Notes: generated by a model not told the origin, from the sequence alone. A DNA stretch of 64,000 nucleotides from Sphingobium abikonense NBRC 16140 (GCF_001598335.1 NZ_BCYT01000001.1:1-64000); one strand, 5' to 3'; shown: positions 26,953 to 37,863, numbered from the stretch's first letter. Translations and numbers: made by a program.

Positions 26953-28272
26953 TCAGCCGGGTGGGGCCGCCTTCGCGCGGTCGAGGAAATTGCGCGACAG
27001 ACCGTGATAGAGACGTTCCTTGCACACGCGCTGCGCCGCGCCGTCCGCCACCAGCGCCGCGCCGAGCAAGGGCAGCATGAAGCCGCGGCTGCCGGTGGTT
27101 TCGGAAATGATGATGACGGCGGTGAGCGGCGCGCGAACCACGCCGGTGAAATAGGCGACCATGCCCAGCAGCACGACGGCGCTGCCCTGCTGTTCCGGGA
27201 ACATCCAGCGCAGCAGGTTGCCGAAGCCCGCGCCGGTCGCCAGCGACGGCGCGAAGATGCCGCCTGGAATGCCGGAAATGCTGGTCGCCAGCGTGCTGAC
27301 GAACTTGGCCGGCGCGAACCAGAGCGGTTCCTGGCCCCCGGTGATGAGGTGGCGGGCTGGCGCGTAGCTGGTGCCCCAGGTAAGGCCCGTCAGCACGCCG
27401 ATCAGCGCGACCACTGCGCCGCAGCAGGCGGCAAAGCGGATCGGATGGGCGCGGCTGAAATCGGTCAGGCGATTGCGGCTGGTCGCCGCCGCCAGCGCCA
27501 GCCGGGCGAACAGGCCGCCCGACAGGCCGCCCAGCACGCCGGCGAACAGCGCGACCACCATGGCTGACCCGAGCGGCAGATGCGCGGCGACGACGCCGAA
27601 ATAGACATAATCGCCCGCCAGCCCCAGGCTGACCATGCCTGAAATGATGACGGCGGTGATGACGAGCAACGTCATGCGCTGTTCATAGGCCGACGCCAGT
27701 TCCTCGATCGCGAAGCTGATCCCGGCGAGTGGGGTGTTGAAGGCCGCCGCCACGCCCGCCGCGCCGCCCGCGACCATCACCGATGCGCGCAGGGGCACCT
27801 GAAGCACCGAATGGACGCGCGCGAGGATGGCGGCGGAAATCTGGACCGTCGGTCCTTCGCGGCCGACCGATGCGCCCACCAGCAGGCCCGCCAGCGTCAG
27901 CGCGACCTTGAGCAGTGCGGTGCGCAGGTCGACCAGCCGCCCGCCAATCTGTTCGGGCAGGCGGGTGGCGGCGATGACCTGCGGGATACCCGATCCGCCG
28001 GCAAAGGGCGCATAGCGCCGAGTGATCCAGGCGATGCCGGCAAAACCGAGCGGCGTCAGCAGCAGCGGCAGCCAGGGCCATTGCCGGGCGAGATGGTCGA
28101 AGGCTTCGCTGCTGGCGTCGGCCGCGCGCGCGAACAGCAGCGCGGCGAGGCCGACCAGGATGGCCCCGCCCATCAGCGCGAGGCGGCGGCGAAAGAGGAG
28201 TGACGTGGGACCAGTGTGGCGGATCAGCGCGCGCACGCGGCGCATCGTCCATCGGCGGCCCGTGTTGCTCAT
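26953..28272 (-). CDS. ClC-family chloride channel or H+/Cl- antiporter
   Basis: A 439-residue polytopic membrane protein with the ClC signatures GSGIPQ (about 93-98), GREGPTVQ and GIPGGIFAPS. The gating glutamate of GREGP and a second glutamate in FAIEELAS, matching the internal proton glutamate of antiporters, are both present, so H+/Cl- exchange is more likely than a channel. There are no C-terminal CBS domains. It may support acid tolerance or charge balance. ATG 28272 lies downstream of the GH43 gene by 166 bases on the same strand. Confidence 0.93.
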   Translation of the reverse strand: MSNTGRRWTMRRVRALIRHTGPTSLLFRRRLALMGGAILVGLAALLFARAADASSEAFDHLARQWPWLPLLLTPLGFAGIAWITRRYAPFAGGSGIPQVIAATRLPEQIGGRLVDLRTALLKVALTLAGLLVGASVGREGPTVQISAAILARVHSVLQVPLRASVMVAGGAAGVAAAFNTPLAGISFAIEELASAYEQRMTLLVITAVIISGMVSLGLAGDYVYFGVVAAHLPLGSAMVVALFAGVLGGLSGGLFARLALAAATSRNRLTDFSRAHPIRFAACCGAVVALIGVLTGLTWGTSYAPARHLITGGQEPLWFAPAKFVSTLATSISGIPGGIFAPSLATGAGFGNLLRWMFPEQQGSAVVLLGMVAYFTGVVRAPLTAVIIISETTGSRGFMLPLLGAALVADGAAQRVCKERLYHGLSRNFLDRAKAAPPG

Positions 28273-28438
28273 GCCCAGAGAGTCTTCCCGTCAGAAGGGA
28301 AAGAAGGGGCGACGAGGGGGGTGGGCTGGGCCACTGGCTGCTCCGCGGTTCGGCTGAAAAGGCCAACGATCGGCCTTGCGCCTTCCCTCTATGGTCGCCA
28401 GCCCGCAGAGGCAAGGCCGGCGACCGGGAAAAGCCACA

Positions 28439-29572
28439 TCAGGGCTTGGCGGCGCCCTGCGTTGCCTTGGTCACGAACGGGTTGATCGTCTGGATCGTGC
28501 CGTCGGGATTATAATGAAGTTCCGTGACCTTGACGTTGCGCAGGCGGGTCTGCCCCGACAATTGCGTGTCGGCATAGAAGAGCCACCATTTGCCATTCCA
28601 TTCGACGATGGAATGATGGGTGGTCCAGCCTTCCACCGGCTCCATGATCCGCCCCTTATAGGTGAAGGGGCCATAGGGGCTGTCGCCTATGCCGTAGGCC
28701 AGGTAATGGGTGTCGCCGGTCGAATAGCTGAAATAATATTTGCCTTTATATTTGTGCATCCACGACGCCTCGAAGAAACGGCGGTCATGGTCGCCGCCCA
28801 GCAGCGGCTTGCCCTGGTCATCGACGATCTGGACGGCGCGGGGCGTTTCGGCAAATTCCAGCATGTCGCCGGTCATCTTTGCGACGCGCGGGGCGAGCGC
28901 AGGCTTGTCATCCTGGCCAAGGTCGGTCTTGGACCCGTTGGGATCATAGGTGCCGTTGACATTGCGTTGCAGCTGGCCGCCCCAGATGCCGCCGAAATAC
29001 ATGTAGCTTTGCCCGTCATCGTCGGTGAAGACGGCCGGGTCGATCGAATAGCTGCCCTTGATCGGCTGGGGCTGTGCCTTGAACGGACCCATCGGGTCCT
29101 TCGATGTGGCGACGCCGATGCGGAAGGCGCCTTCCTTGTCCTTCGCGGGGAAGTAGAGATAATAGGTGTCGCCCTTCTTCGCGGCGTCGGGCGCCCACAT
29201 CTGCTTTTCCGCCCAAGGCACGTCATCAACGTCGAGCGCGACCGGGCCAAGCGTCACCGGGCCGCCGATGCGGTCCATGCGCAGCACGCGATAGTCGCGC
29301 ATTTCGAAATGACTGCCCAGATCATCCTCTGGCGTCGGGCCGTCGATATCATGGCTGGGATAGACGTAGATCTTGCCGTTCCAGACATGGGCGGATGGAT
29401 CGGCGGTGAAAATGTCCGTCACCAGCGGTTGCGAGAGATAGTCTGAGGCCGGACGCTTCCCCGCCGCCTGCTGGGCGTTCGCGGCATTGGCGCTGGTGTC
29501 GGACTGCTGCTGGCAGCCCGCCGTCAGCGCGAGCGCGCCCACCGCGCCCAAGGTCAATATGGATTTGCGCAT
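28439..29572 (-). CDS. Glycoside hydrolase family 43 lipoprotein
   Basis: A 377-residue five-bladed propeller glycosidase. The lipobox LTAGC puts the lipidated cysteine at position 20, so the protein is membrane-anchored in the periplasm or outer membrane. The catalytic trio of GH43 is visible: Asp58 (general base, ADPSAHVW), Asp178 (pKa modulator, SIDPAVF) and Glu268 (general acid, FFEASW). GH43 enzymes cleave arabinofuranosyl or xylosyl linkages of plant hemicellulose; which one is not decided. A xyl-box-like operator lies 30 bases before the start, supporting pentose-linked control. Confidence 0.9.
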   Translation of the reverse strand: MRKSILTLGAVGALALTAGCQQQSDTSANAANAQQAAGKRPASDYLSQPLVTDIFTADPSAHVWNGKIYVYPSHDIDGPTPEDDLGSHFEMRDYRVLRMDRIGGPVTLGPVALDVDDVPWAEKQMWAPDAAKKGDTYYLYFPAKDKEGAFRIGVATSKDPMGPFKAQPQPIKGSYSIDPAVFTDDDGQSYMYFGGIWGGQLQRNVNGTYDPNGSKTDLGQDDKPALAPRVAKMTGDMLEFAETPRAVQIVDDQGKPLLGGDHDRRFFEASWMHKYKGKYYFSYSTGDTHYLAYGIGDSPYGPFTYKGRIMEPVEGWTTHHSIVEWNGKWWLFYADTQLSGQTRLRNVKVTELHYNPDGTIQTINPFVTKATQGAAKP

Positions 29573-30115
29573 CGTGCATCCTCTCCCGATTGCATCTGTT
29601 AAGATAGCGCTACCATCGAATGGGCAGTGTCGTAAATGCTTTTGTTCGGGCGGCGAGAGCGAAGGACGCAGCTTGCCAAACTAGTATCCCGATAACTTTT
29701 CCATGGACTTAGCTGTAAAGCACAGCTGACTAGCGCGGCTTGTCTTCAGTTGCTTACCTTCGACCAGTGAAATTTGCACAGCAATCAATCTGGTCTGCTC
29801 GAAAGGCTGAGTTGGATCGCAGCATCGGCGAAAAGGTGTATCTTTGGACGCTGTCCCCTGCCGACCCCACTATGTCGTTCCGTTGGTAGAGCTGAATGTC
29901 GGCTTTCGCCCAGGTCGGCCATCTACGGGCGGTGTGCGAATAGATCTGCATCGTAGGCGGTAGGGAACGGAGCGACAGTTGGATTGGATCCGGTACGCTG
30001 CGTATTTGCATTCGAGTTTCGCGATCATCGTCCGTTCCGGAAGTATTGTAGACGCGCGCGAAATAGCGATGCGGATGATTGGCATTCGGATCGTTGCGAC
30101 TTGCCTCGGCGCGGC
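29573..30115. other. Non-coding gap upstream of the GH43 gene and after kdpE
   Basis: The right part contains only weak frames (a 121-codon antisense frame from 30119 lacks a ribosome binding site and known features). The left end holds the xyl-box-like operator. I see nothing else. Confidence 0.45.
29602..29615 (-). promoter_or_regulatory. xyl-box-like LacI-family operator
   Basis: AGATAGCGCTACCA on the plus strand; the reverse TGGTAGCGCTATCT matches the TGGTAGCGCTACCA palindrome known for XylR-type LacI regulators in Caulobacter and Xanthomonas at 12 of 14 positions, with the central TAGCGCTA intact. It is 30-43 bases upstream of the GH43 start, where it could block transcription. Confidence 0.6.
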
Positions 30116-30793
30116 TCAAGCCCCGAATCGATAGCCTATTCCCGGCTCATTGATCAAAAGCGTCGGGCGACCAGGATCACTTTCGATCTTTTGGCGCAGC
30201 CCTCGCATCGTCACACGAAGGTATTCGATATCGCCCAGGTGCGCCTCGCCCCAGACCGTCTGAAGAAGATGACGGTGAGTCAAAACCTTTCCGGCATGGC
30301 GGACGAGTTCGAGCAAGAGCGAGAACTCCTTCGGCGTCAGGTGCACGGCGGCGCCGTTCCTGGCTACCCGATGCGCCCCGGTATCTATTTCAACCGGGCC
30401 GGCCCTCAATTTTCCGTCGGTCGTTGTCCCCGTCCGGTGGCGCATCGCGACCCTGACCCGAGCTAGCAATTCGTCGGTGTCAAAGGGTTTGGTGACATAG
30501 TCATCCGCACCGAGATCGAGCGCGGCGACCTTTTCCGCGCTCGCGTCGCGTGCGGTGAGGACCAGCACGGCTCGGTCCATCGCCTTGATGAGTGGGATCA
30601 AATCGATGCCGTCACGGTCCGGAAGGCCAAGATCAAGCAGGACGAGCTGGCAGCCGGGCCGCCCTGCCATCGCAAGCGCCTCGCCGGCACTTCCGGCCTC
30701 GGCGCAGGCGTAGCCGCTGCGATCCAGCGCACCGCGCACCAGGCGGCGGATAGCGGATTCGTCGTCGACGATCAGGATGGCCGGGCTCGTCAT
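30116..30793 (-). CDS. kdpE: Response regulator KdpE
   Basis: A 225-residue OmpR-type regulator: receiver domain (about 4-115) with the acidic pair in LIVDDE, the phosphoacceptor Asp in VLLDLGLPD (about 54), the Lys in TKPFD, and a winged-helix DNA-binding domain (about 130-225) with LTPKEFSLL and GYRFGA. It is activated by KdpD and turns on the kdp operon at low potassium. It overlaps kdpD by four bases (30790-30793) and is last in the operon. Confidence 0.95.
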   Translation of the reverse strand: MTSPAILIVDDESAIRRLVRGALDRSGYACAEAGSAGEALAMAGRPGCQLVLLDLGLPDRDGIDLIPLIKAMDRAVLVLTARDASAEKVAALDLGADDYVTKPFDTDELLARVRVAMRHRTGTTTDGKLRAGPVEIDTGAHRVARNGAAVHLTPKEFSLLLELVRHAGKVLTHRHLLQTVWGEAHLGDIEYLRVTMRGLRQKIESDPGRPTLLINEPGIGYRFGA

Positions 30794-33444
30794 GGCTCCA
30801 CCTCGGCTTTGAGGCTGCGGATCATCGCCTCAGGCCATTCGATCTCGAAGCGTGAGCCCGGTCCATCGTCCCGGTCGAGCGCCCGTACTACGAGGCCCAT
30901 CGCATCGGCGAACCCTTTCACGATTGCAAGGCCAAGCCCGGTCCCGCCGGCGCCATCGCTGCCTTGGCCGCGAGCGAACTTCTGAAACAAGTCGCCCGCC
31001 GAGCCGCCAGGCAAACCAAGTCCCTCGTCGATGACCGAGAGGATCAGTCGCTGCGGTTCGCGACGTGCGGATAGGGTGATTTGCGCGTTTTGAGGCGAGA
31101 ACTTGGCAGCATTATCGAGCAAGTTTATCAGCATGTGGTGCAGCATTCGCGGGTCCGCGATGACCAGCGGAAGAGACACCGGTACGTCGAGCTTGACCGG
31201 GTGCCTGGCGAGCGCGGCGGCCAGCCCATGGACCGCAGAGGCGACGGCGTCGGTGAGGTCGATCGGTTCGGGCCTAATCGCCAAGGCGCCGGACTCGATC
31301 CGGGTCATTTCGACGAGATCGTCGAACAGTCGGGCGAGGCGCTGCGTCTCGGCCTTCAATGTTGCGACCGCCGCCGAAGCCGGGTTCTCGTTCGCAACGA
31401 CGTCAGCTGCCGCCAGCACGGAAGTGAGCGGGGTCTTGAGATCGTGTCCGAGCGAGGACACGAGCGTCGCGCGAAGATCGTCGCGCTGCTTGAGCACAGC
31501 CATCTCGCGCGCCTCGCCCTCTAGCTTCAAGCGCTCGTGCGCGAGCGCCGCCTGACCGAGCAGCGTGGCGAAAAGGACGCTTTTGCCGGCCGGAAGGGGA
31601 TCGCCACGCTCGTCATGGCTAATGCCAAGAACGGCGAGGACGCCGAGCGACGTGGCCAGCGGGTGAAACTGCCAGTCGCTGGCGGTGAGCGTCGCTGTGT
31701 CGCGTCCCGCCGGCTCGTTGCGATCAAACGCCCATTCCGCGGCCGTCATGTCAATGGGCCCGAGCTGAGGGGTGTCCGGTGCGCCTCCGACCGCCGTCGG
31801 CCTTCCGTCCTTGTGCAGTAGCAGGACCGTACGGACATCGAGAACGCTGGCGATCTCGGCGCAGGTGACCGATGCCGTCCCTTTCTCATCGGAGATCGCC
31901 GCGAGACGCTGGCCGAACGCCGCAAGGGCCGCGTTCTCGATGGAGGTCCTTGCACCGACGTTCGCTTCACGGCGAAGCCGCCCCGCGAGCTGCGCGGCCA
32001 CAAGGCCGACCCCCGCGAGGATGGCGAAGGTGACGACGTTTTCGGGATTGGTGATCGTGAAGGTGTGGATCGGCGGGAGGAAGAAGAAGTTATAGGCCAA
32101 TGCGCCGGTCAAGCTGGCGATCAACGAGGCCCGCATGCCATACAGCGTCCCCGTCGCGACGACCGGAATCAGGTAGAGCAGGTCGATCGCGTTGATCCCG
32201 AGGTAGGGATTAACCAGGACGCCGAGCGCGGTAGTCGCCGCGATCATCGCAAGGCCGGCTATGACGCCCCTGGTGTTGAGCAAGGTCGCGCCGCCCGCTT
32301 CTTTCTCGGAGTGAACCGGCAGGGGCATGACGTGGATGGCAATGCCCTCGTTCCCGCGCACCAGCTGATCGACGATCGAGCCGTGGCGCAGCTCGAACCA
32401 CCAGCCGCGCCGCGATTTGCCGATGACCACAGCCGTGGCGCGGGCTTCTGCGACATGCCCGCGCAAGCCGTCGATCACGGTGGGCGCGGATACCGTCGTG
32501 AGCGTTGCACCGAGACTGCCAGCCAGTTTGAGCGCGGCAGCGATACGCTCCTGCGCCGCCGCAGACAGGTGCGCGCTGCGGGGCGTCTCGACGGTCAGCG
32601 CCGTCCAGGGAGCATGCATGGAATCCGCTAATCGCTTGGCCGCTCGCACAAGAAATTCGCCGCCCGGTTGATCGCCAATGGCGACTACGATGCGCTCGCC
32701 CGCCGCCCAGTTTCCCGGCTCACCGACCAGGCGAACGTGATCGAGCATCTGCTGATCCACTGTCTGCGCCGCACGGCGCAGCGCCAGCTCGCGCAAGGCG
32801 GAAAGATTGGCCTTTGAAAAAAAGTGAGAAAGCGCGCGCGTGGCCTCCTCGGGAATGTAGACCTTGCCGTCCTTCAGTCGTTCGATCAGCTCGTCGGGCG
32901 GGAGGTCGACGACCTCGATGTCGGCATCGTCGAGCAATGCATCGGGCAGCGTTTCGCGCACGCGCACGCGGGTAAAGCCCGCCACGACGTCGTTGAGGCT
33001 TTCGAGGTGCTGGATGTTGAGCGTGGTGACCACGTCGATCCCAGCGTCGCGCAGTTCTTCCACGTCCTGCCAGCGCTTAGGGTGTCGGCTGCCAGGCGCG
33101 TTGGTGTGGGCGAACTCATCGACCAGCGCGATTTGTGGCCGTCTCTCGAGCATTCCGTCGATGTCGAATTCGGATAGCTTGTGTCCGCCGTGCTCGATCA
33201 GCTTGCGCGGCAGGGCTTCAAACGGCGCGGTCAGTGCCTGCGTGTCGGCCCGGCCGTGCGTCTCGACGATGCCAATGACGACATCCTTGCCCTGCCGCAG
33301 CAAGTCCGCGCCTTCGCGCAGCATCTCATAAGTTTTGCCGACGCCGGGTGCGGCGCCAAGGATGATCTTGAGTCGCCCGCGCGCTTCCCGCTTCGCTGCC
33401 TTCAGGAGCGCATCGGGAGACGGACGGACAGGGCTTGCGTTCAT
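30790..33444 (-). CDS. kdpD: Sensor histidine kinase KdpD
   Basis: An 884-residue sensor. The N-terminal KdpD domain has a Walker A (GAAPGVGKT, 30-38) and the DEFAHTN motif, followed by a universal-stress-like domain (about 250-375), four closely spaced membrane helices (DUF4118, about 395-490), a GAF-like domain (about 510-640), a HisKA domain with phosphoacceptor H667 (SLGHDLKTPL) and a HATPase (LLDNAAKFS, GTGLGLAIV). It senses potassium limitation and turgor and phosphorylates KdpE. It overlaps kdpC by 4 bases (33441-33444) and kdpE by 4 bases, so it is coupled on both sides. Confidence 0.97.
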   Translation of the reverse strand: MNASPVRPSPDALLKAAKREARGRLKIILGAAPGVGKTYEMLREGADLLRQGKDVVIGIVETHGRADTQALTAPFEALPRKLIEHGGHKLSEFDIDGMLERRPQIALVDEFAHTNAPGSRHPKRWQDVEELRDAGIDVVTTLNIQHLESLNDVVAGFTRVRVRETLPDALLDDADIEVVDLPPDELIERLKDGKVYIPEEATRALSHFFSKANLSALRELALRRAAQTVDQQMLDHVRLVGEPGNWAAGERIVVAIGDQPGGEFLVRAAKRLADSMHAPWTALTVETPRSAHLSAAAQERIAAALKLAGSLGATLTTVSAPTVIDGLRGHVAEARATAVVIGKSRRGWWFELRHGSIVDQLVRGNEGIAIHVMPLPVHSEKEAGGATLLNTRGVIAGLAMIAATTALGVLVNPYLGINAIDLLYLIPVVATGTLYGMRASLIASLTGALAYNFFFLPPIHTFTITNPENVVTFAILAGVGLVAAQLAGRLRREANVGARTSIENAALAAFGQRLAAISDEKGTASVTCAEIASVLDVRTVLLLHKDGRPTAVGGAPDTPQLGPIDMTAAEWAFDRNEPAGRDTATLTASDWQFHPLATSLGVLAVLGISHDERGDPLPAGKSVLFATLLGQAALAHERLKLEGEAREMAVLKQRDDLRATLVSSLGHDLKTPLTSVLAAADVVANENPASAAVATLKAETQRLARLFDDLVEMTRIESGALAIRPEPIDLTDAVASAVHGLAAALARHPVKLDVPVSLPLVIADPRMLHHMLINLLDNAAKFSPQNAQITLSARREPQRLILSVIDEGLGLPGGSAGDLFQKFARGQGSDGAGGTGLGLAIVKGFADAMGLVVRALDRDDGPGSRFEIEWPEAMIRSLKAEVEP

Positions 33445-34025
33445 CTGGGCGGATTAGCGGATATACGGTCCAGCTGTCGATTGAGAAGCAACACGTTCAC
33501 CCGGCGCTCGCCGATAAAGCCAAGCAACGGCGTCTCGGTTTCCGCCCGTACCAGCGCTTCGACACGCGTACCCGGAATGCCGCGCGCCTGAACCACCCGT
33601 GCGATCTGGGCAAAAGCTGCCTCGGGGCTGATGTGGGGGTCAAGCCCCGAGGCACTAGTCGTGACCAGAGCAGGAGGAACGTTGCTGGTCGATCCCGTTG
33701 CCGGGATGGCGTTTGCGATACGGTTGCGCAGGTCCTGCGATCCGGGCGCGAGGTTGGAGGCGGCCGAGGCGCTGGCATCGTAGCCATTCTCGCCGGCGGC
33801 CGACGGGCGCGGGTGGAAATAGCCCGGCGCCGCGAAGTTCTGGCCGATCAGCTTGGAACCGATCACGCGATCTCCCTCGCGGATCAGGCTGCCGTTCGCC
33901 TGCGCCGGCATCAGAACCTGCGCGACGCCGGTCATGGCGAGGGGATAGGCAATCCCAGTGATCAGCGTGAGGAGCAGCAGCAGGCTGATCGCCGGGCGGA
34001 TAGCGGTGCGGATTTCGGTGAGCAT
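33441..34025 (-). CDS. kdpC: Potassium-transporting ATPase subunit KdpC
   Basis: A 194-residue inner-membrane subunit with one N-terminal membrane helix (AISLLLLLTLITGIAYPLA, about 12-30) and a periplasmic domain with the family hallmarks GSKLIGQNF, YFHPRPSA, DPHISPEAA and VNVLLLNRQLD. KdpC stabilises the KdpFABC complex and promotes ATP binding by KdpB. It lies 10 bases after kdpB and overlaps kdpD. Confidence 0.96.
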   Translation of the reverse strand: MLTEIRTAIRPAISLLLLLTLITGIAYPLAMTGVAQVLMPAQANGSLIREGDRVIGSKLIGQNFAAPGYFHPRPSAAGENGYDASASAASNLAPGSQDLRNRIANAIPATGSTSNVPPALVTTSASGLDPHISPEAAFAQIARVVQARGIPGTRVEALVRAETETPLLGFIGERRVNVLLLNRQLDRISANPPR

Positions 34026-34035
34026 GGTCTTTCCC

Positions 34036-36060
34036 TCAGGCGAGGTTGAGGCCGCTGACGGCCAGATCGATGAGCTTGATCCCGACGAACGGAGCGATGA
34101 GGCCGCCGAGGCCGTAGATGCCGAGATTGCGCGCCAACAGTGACCCGGCGTCGGCCGCGCGGTATTTCACACCCTTGAGCGCCAACGGCACCAGCAGCGG
34201 GATGATGATCGCGTTGAAGATAATCGCCGAAAGGATCGCGCTTTCCGGACTGGTCAGCGCCATCACGTTCAGTGCTCCAAGGCCCGGATAGAGCGCTACG
34301 AAGATCGCAGGCAGGATGGCGAAATACTTCGCGACATCGTTCGAGATCGAAAAGGTAGTAAGCGCGCCGCGCGTCATCAGGAGTTGCTTGCCCAACCCGA
34401 CGATCTCGATCAGCTTGGTCGGGTCGCTGTCGAGATCGACCATATTGCCCGCCTCGCGCGCCGCTTGCGTGCCAGTGTTCATCGCCACGCCGACGTTGGC
34501 CTGCGCCAGCGCCGGAGCGTCGTTCGTGCCATCGCCGCACATCGCAACGAGCTTGCCGCCATCCTGCTCGCGCCGGATCAGCGCCAGCTTGTCCTCCGGC
34601 GTCGCCTCGGCGAGGAAATCGTCGACCCCGCTTTCGGCCGCGATGCTGGCGGCGGTGAGCGGATTGTCCCCGGTAATCATCACCGTCTTGATTCCCATCC
34701 TGCGCAACTCACCGAAGCGTTCGCGAATGCCAGCCTTCACGATGTCCTTGAGGTGGACGACGCCCAGCAGACGTGCGCCATCCGCGACGGCGAGCGGCGT
34801 GCCGCCGGTGCGGGCGATGTCATCTGCGATACGGCGCAGCGCCTCGGCATCGGCGGCGTCCGGCAGTCGGCGCAATACCGCATCGACCGCGCCTTTAACC
34901 AGTGACCGTTCGCCGATCTGCAGGCCAGAAACGCGGGTCTGCGAGGTGAAGGCGATCGGTTCCGCGCTCGTCGGCATCGCTTCGCCACCAGGCGCCTTTT
35001 CGTCCGCGAGGACGACAATCGAACGACCCTCTGGCGTCTCGTCGGCCAAGCTGGCTAGACGGGCTGCGGCGATCAGTTCGACCTCACTGATGCCGGGCAG
35101 TGGCTTGAACTCGGTCGCTTGGCGGTCGCCGATCGTGATCGTGCCGGTCTTGTCGAGCAGAAGCGTATCGATGTCCCCCGCCGCCTCGACCGCGCGACCA
35201 GACTTGGCGAGCACGTTGAACCGCACGAGCCGATCCATCCCGGCGATGCCGATTGCCGAAAGCAGGCCCGAGATGGTTGTAGGGATCAGTGTCACGAACA
35301 GCGCGACCAGCACGGGCACGGCCATGGTGCCGCCCGCATAGGATGCGAAGGCGGGCAGCGTCCCGACCGCTATCAGGAAGATCAGCGTGAGGCCGGCGAG
35401 CAGGATGGTGAGCGCGATCTCGTTGGGCGTCTTCTGACGGCTTGCCCCTTCTACCAGTGCGATCATGCGATCGAGGAAGCCCTGTCCGGAGGCGGCCGTG
35501 ACGCGAACCCTGATCTCGTCGGCGATAACGCGGGTGCCCGCGGTCACTGCCGAGCGGTCGCCGCCTGCCTCGCGGATGACCGGTGCGGATTCACCGGTGA
35601 TCGCCGCTTCGTTGACGCTGGCGATGCCTGCGATGACTTCACCATCGGCCGGAATCAGATCGCCCGTTTCGACCAGTACTTCGTCTCCCTTTTCTAGTTG
35701 ATGCGCAGGTACCCACTCCCAGATGTCGCCAACACCTGTCAGTAGCCTGGCTTTGAGCTCTGCCTTGGTGGCGCGCAGGCTTGCCGCCTGTGCCTTGCCG
35801 CGACCTTCCGCCACGGCCTCTGCAAAATTGCCGAACAGCACGGTCAGCCACAGCCAGAAGACGAGCTGGCCTTCGAAGACGGGATTGCCTTCCCCGGTCG
35901 CCAGTGACTTGATCCAGAGCACGGATGAAAGTGTGGCGACAATGGCGGTGACGAACATCACCGGGTTGCGGATCAGGGTTCCTGGGTTGAGTTTGACGAA
36001 GGCATCGCGCGCGGCGGCCTTGACGATGGGTCCGGTGAACAGTGAAGGCTGCGTGGACAT
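34036..36060 (-). CDS. kdpB: Potassium-transporting P-type ATPase subunit KdpB
   Basis: A 674-residue P-type ATPase, the energising subunit of the high-affinity K+ pump. The phosphorylation motif DKTGTIT gives D303, the actuator loop TGES lies at 155-158 and the hinge motif [10 protein letters not shown] is present. The serine of TGES is the inhibitory phosphorylation site described in E. coli KdpB. Length and helices match the family. It sits 11 bases after kdpA and 10 before kdpC. Confidence 0.97.
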   Translation of the reverse strand: MSTQPSLFTGPIVKAAARDAFVKLNPGTLIRNPVMFVTAIVATLSSVLWIKSLATGEGNPVFEGQLVFWLWLTVLFGNFAEAVAEGRGKAQAASLRATKAELKARLLTGVGDIWEWVPAHQLEKGDEVLVETGDLIPADGEVIAGIASVNEAAITGESAPVIREAGGDRSAVTAGTRVIADEIRVRVTAASGQGFLDRMIALVEGASRQKTPNEIALTILLAGLTLIFLIAVGTLPAFASYAGGTMAVPVLVALFVTLIPTTISGLLSAIGIAGMDRLVRFNVLAKSGRAVEAAGDIDTLLLDKTGTITIGDRQATEFKPLPGISEVELIAAARLASLADETPEGRSIVVLADEKAPGGEAMPTSAEPIAFTSQTRVSGLQIGERSLVKGAVDAVLRRLPDAADAEALRRIADDIARTGGTPLAVADGARLLGVVHLKDIVKAGIRERFGELRRMGIKTVMITGDNPLTAASIAAESGVDDFLAEATPEDKLALIRREQDGGKLVAMCGDGTNDAPALAQANVGVAMNTGTQAAREAGNMVDLDSDPTKLIEIVGLGKQLLMTRGALTTFSISNDVAKYFAILPAIFVALYPGLGALNVMALTSPESAILSAIIFNAIIIPLLVPLALKGVKYRAADAGSLLARNLGIYGLGGLIAPFVGIKLIDLAVSGLNLA

Positions 36061-36071
36061 CTACGGGGCTT

Positions 36072-37763
36072 TCAATTGAGCGTGCCGGCCGCGACCTGAA
36101 AATGGTCGGCAATCGGACCGAGCGCGAGACTGGGCAGGAAGGTGAGGCCGCCGACAATCAGGATGATCGCGGCCAAAAGCCCGATCCACAGCACCCCGGT
36201 GGTGGGGAAGGAACCGGGGCCATCGGGCAGCTTCTTTTTGCCAGCCAGACCACCGGCAATGGCGAGCGCGGGCAGGATCGCGCCGAACCGGCCGACGAAC
36301 ATGCCGATGGCGAGCGTGATGTTGTAGAACGGCGTATTTCCGGTCAAACCGCCGAAAGCAGAGCCGTTGTTCGCGACCGCGCTTGAATAGGCGTAGAGGA
36401 TTTCGCTGAAGCCGTGCGGACCCTTCGCCAGCGGACCGGCGAGGCCCGGTGCAGCGACAGTGGCGATGGCGGTCAGCCCCAAAATGAACAGCGGCAGGAT
36501 CGCAATGGCGATCACAGCCAGCTTCATCTCGCGCGCCTCGATCTTCTTGCCAACATACTCCGGCGTGCGGCCAACCATCAGCCCGGCGACGAAAACCGAA
36601 AGGATCGCATAAATGAGGATGCCGTAGAATCCCGCTCCGACGCCGCCGACGATCACTTCGCCGAGCTGCATGTTGAACATGGTGACCAGTCCGCCCAAGG
36701 GCACCAAACTGTCGTGCATGCCAATCACCGCACCGCATGAGGCAGCGGTGGTGACCGCGGCGAACAGCGCGGTCGCCGCAAGACCGAAGCGGACCTCCTT
36801 GCCCTCCATATTCCCGCCGGCAAGGCCGAGAGCATGATGGACGGGGTTGCCCGCAGCTTCCGCCCAATAGATCACGGTGACGCCAACCAGGAACAGGGCG
36901 AGCATCGCGGCGAGAATCGTCCAACCCTGTCGCAGGTTGCCCACTGCCTTTCCGAAAGTCAGGGTCAAACCGGCACCGAGCACGAAGATCGTCAGCATCT
37001 GCAGGAGGTTCGACAGCGCAGTCGGATTCTCAAAGGGATGGGCGGAATTGACGTTGAAGAAGCCACCGCCGTTGGTGCCGAGCATCTTGATGGCAAGTTG
37101 CGAGGCGACCGGGCCGAGAGCGATTGTCTGCCGGGCGCCTTCCACCGTCGTTGCGTTTACCGACGCCGTTAGCGTTTGCGGCACTCCCATCGCGACATAG
37201 GCGATTGTTAAGACCATGCAGGCGGGCAGCAGCAGGTAAAGCGTCACCCGAGTCACGTCGGTCCAGAAGTTGCCGATCGTCGCCACGCCAGTTCCACCCC
37301 CTTGGCGCGCGAAAGCGCGGATGAACGCGAAAGCCACGGCGATGCCGGTCGCGGCCGAGAGAAAGTTCTGCACGGTCAAGCCGGCCATTTGGCTGAAGTG
37401 CGACAGCGTCGTTTCGCCACCGTAGTTCTGCCAGTTGGTGTTGGTTACAAAGCTCACCGCCGTGTTGAAAGCGAGCCAGCTATCCATCCCGCCGAACCCT
37501 TGGGGGTTCAAAGGCAGCACGTTCTGGAGCTTCAGGATCGTGAAAAGCAGTGCAATCCCGGCGACGTTGAACGCCAGCACCGCTGCGGCATAGCCGATCC
37601 AACTCTGCTCACGCGGACCAGCCCCGATGAGGTGATAGAGGCCGGCTTCGAGCGGCAGTGGACGGTCGTCATAGAGCCTGAAAAGGACTGCGCCGACAGG
37701 GCGTGCGCATGCGATAATCAGGCCTATGAAAACGAGGATCAACATCCAGCCGGATAAGGTCAT
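36072..37763 (-). CDS. kdpA: Potassium-transporting ATPase subunit KdpA
   Basis: A 563-residue K+-binding channel subunit related to the SKT superfamily. Selectivity-filter-like segments are visible ([42 protein letters not shown]). ATG 37763 ([15 protein letters not shown]) follows a strong GAGGAGG; the frame extends 20 codons further but those overlap kdpF. It is the second gene of the kdpFABCDE operon. Confidence 0.96.
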   Translation of the reverse strand: MTLSGWMLILVFIGLIIACARPVGAVLFRLYDDRPLPLEAGLYHLIGAGPREQSWIGYAAAVLAFNVAGIALLFTILKLQNVLPLNPQGFGGMDSWLAFNTAVSFVTNTNWQNYGGETTLSHFSQMAGLTVQNFLSAATGIAVAFAFIRAFARQGGGTGVATIGNFWTDVTRVTLYLLLPACMVLTIAYVAMGVPQTLTASVNATTVEGARQTIALGPVASQLAIKMLGTNGGGFFNVNSAHPFENPTALSNLLQMLTIFVLGAGLTLTFGKAVGNLRQGWTILAAMLALFLVGVTVIYWAEAAGNPVHHALGLAGGNMEGKEVRFGLAATALFAAVTTAASCGAVIGMHDSLVPLGGLVTMFNMQLGEVIVGGVGAGFYGILIYAILSVFVAGLMVGRTPEYVGKKIEAREMKLAVIAIAILPLFILGLTAIATVAAPGLAGPLAKGPHGFSEILYAYSSAVANNGSAFGGLTGNTPFYNITLAIGMFVGRFGAILPALAIAGGLAGKKKLPDGPGSFPTTGVLWIGLLAAIILIVGGLTFLPSLALGPIADHFQVAAGTLN

Positions 37764-37773
37764 CGCCGCCTCC

Positions 37774-37863
37774 TCAATATCGTTCGGGTCGGACGAGGAC
37801 GGCCACGAGATAGATGAGCACAAAAAGCGCGACGGCAGCGCCGAGCCAAAGTTCGAGTGACAT
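37774..37863 (-). CDS. kdpF: KdpF small membrane subunit, 29 aa
   Basis: A 29-residue single-helix peptide, [19 protein letters not shown] then [10 protein letters not shown], the typical KdpF with its conserved LxxALxRPERF-like end. It lies 10 bases upstream of kdpA, with CAGGAGG eight bases before ATG 37863. KdpF stabilises the KdpABC complex like a lipid-binding peptide. It completes the operon and is easily missed because of its size. Confidence 0.9.
   Translation of the reverse strand: MSLELWLGAAVALFVLIYLVAVLVRPERY

Noticed and set aside
29754..30119. 121-codon minus-strand frame
   Set aside because: No ribosome binding site, no recognisable feature, and it overlaps the end of kdpE.
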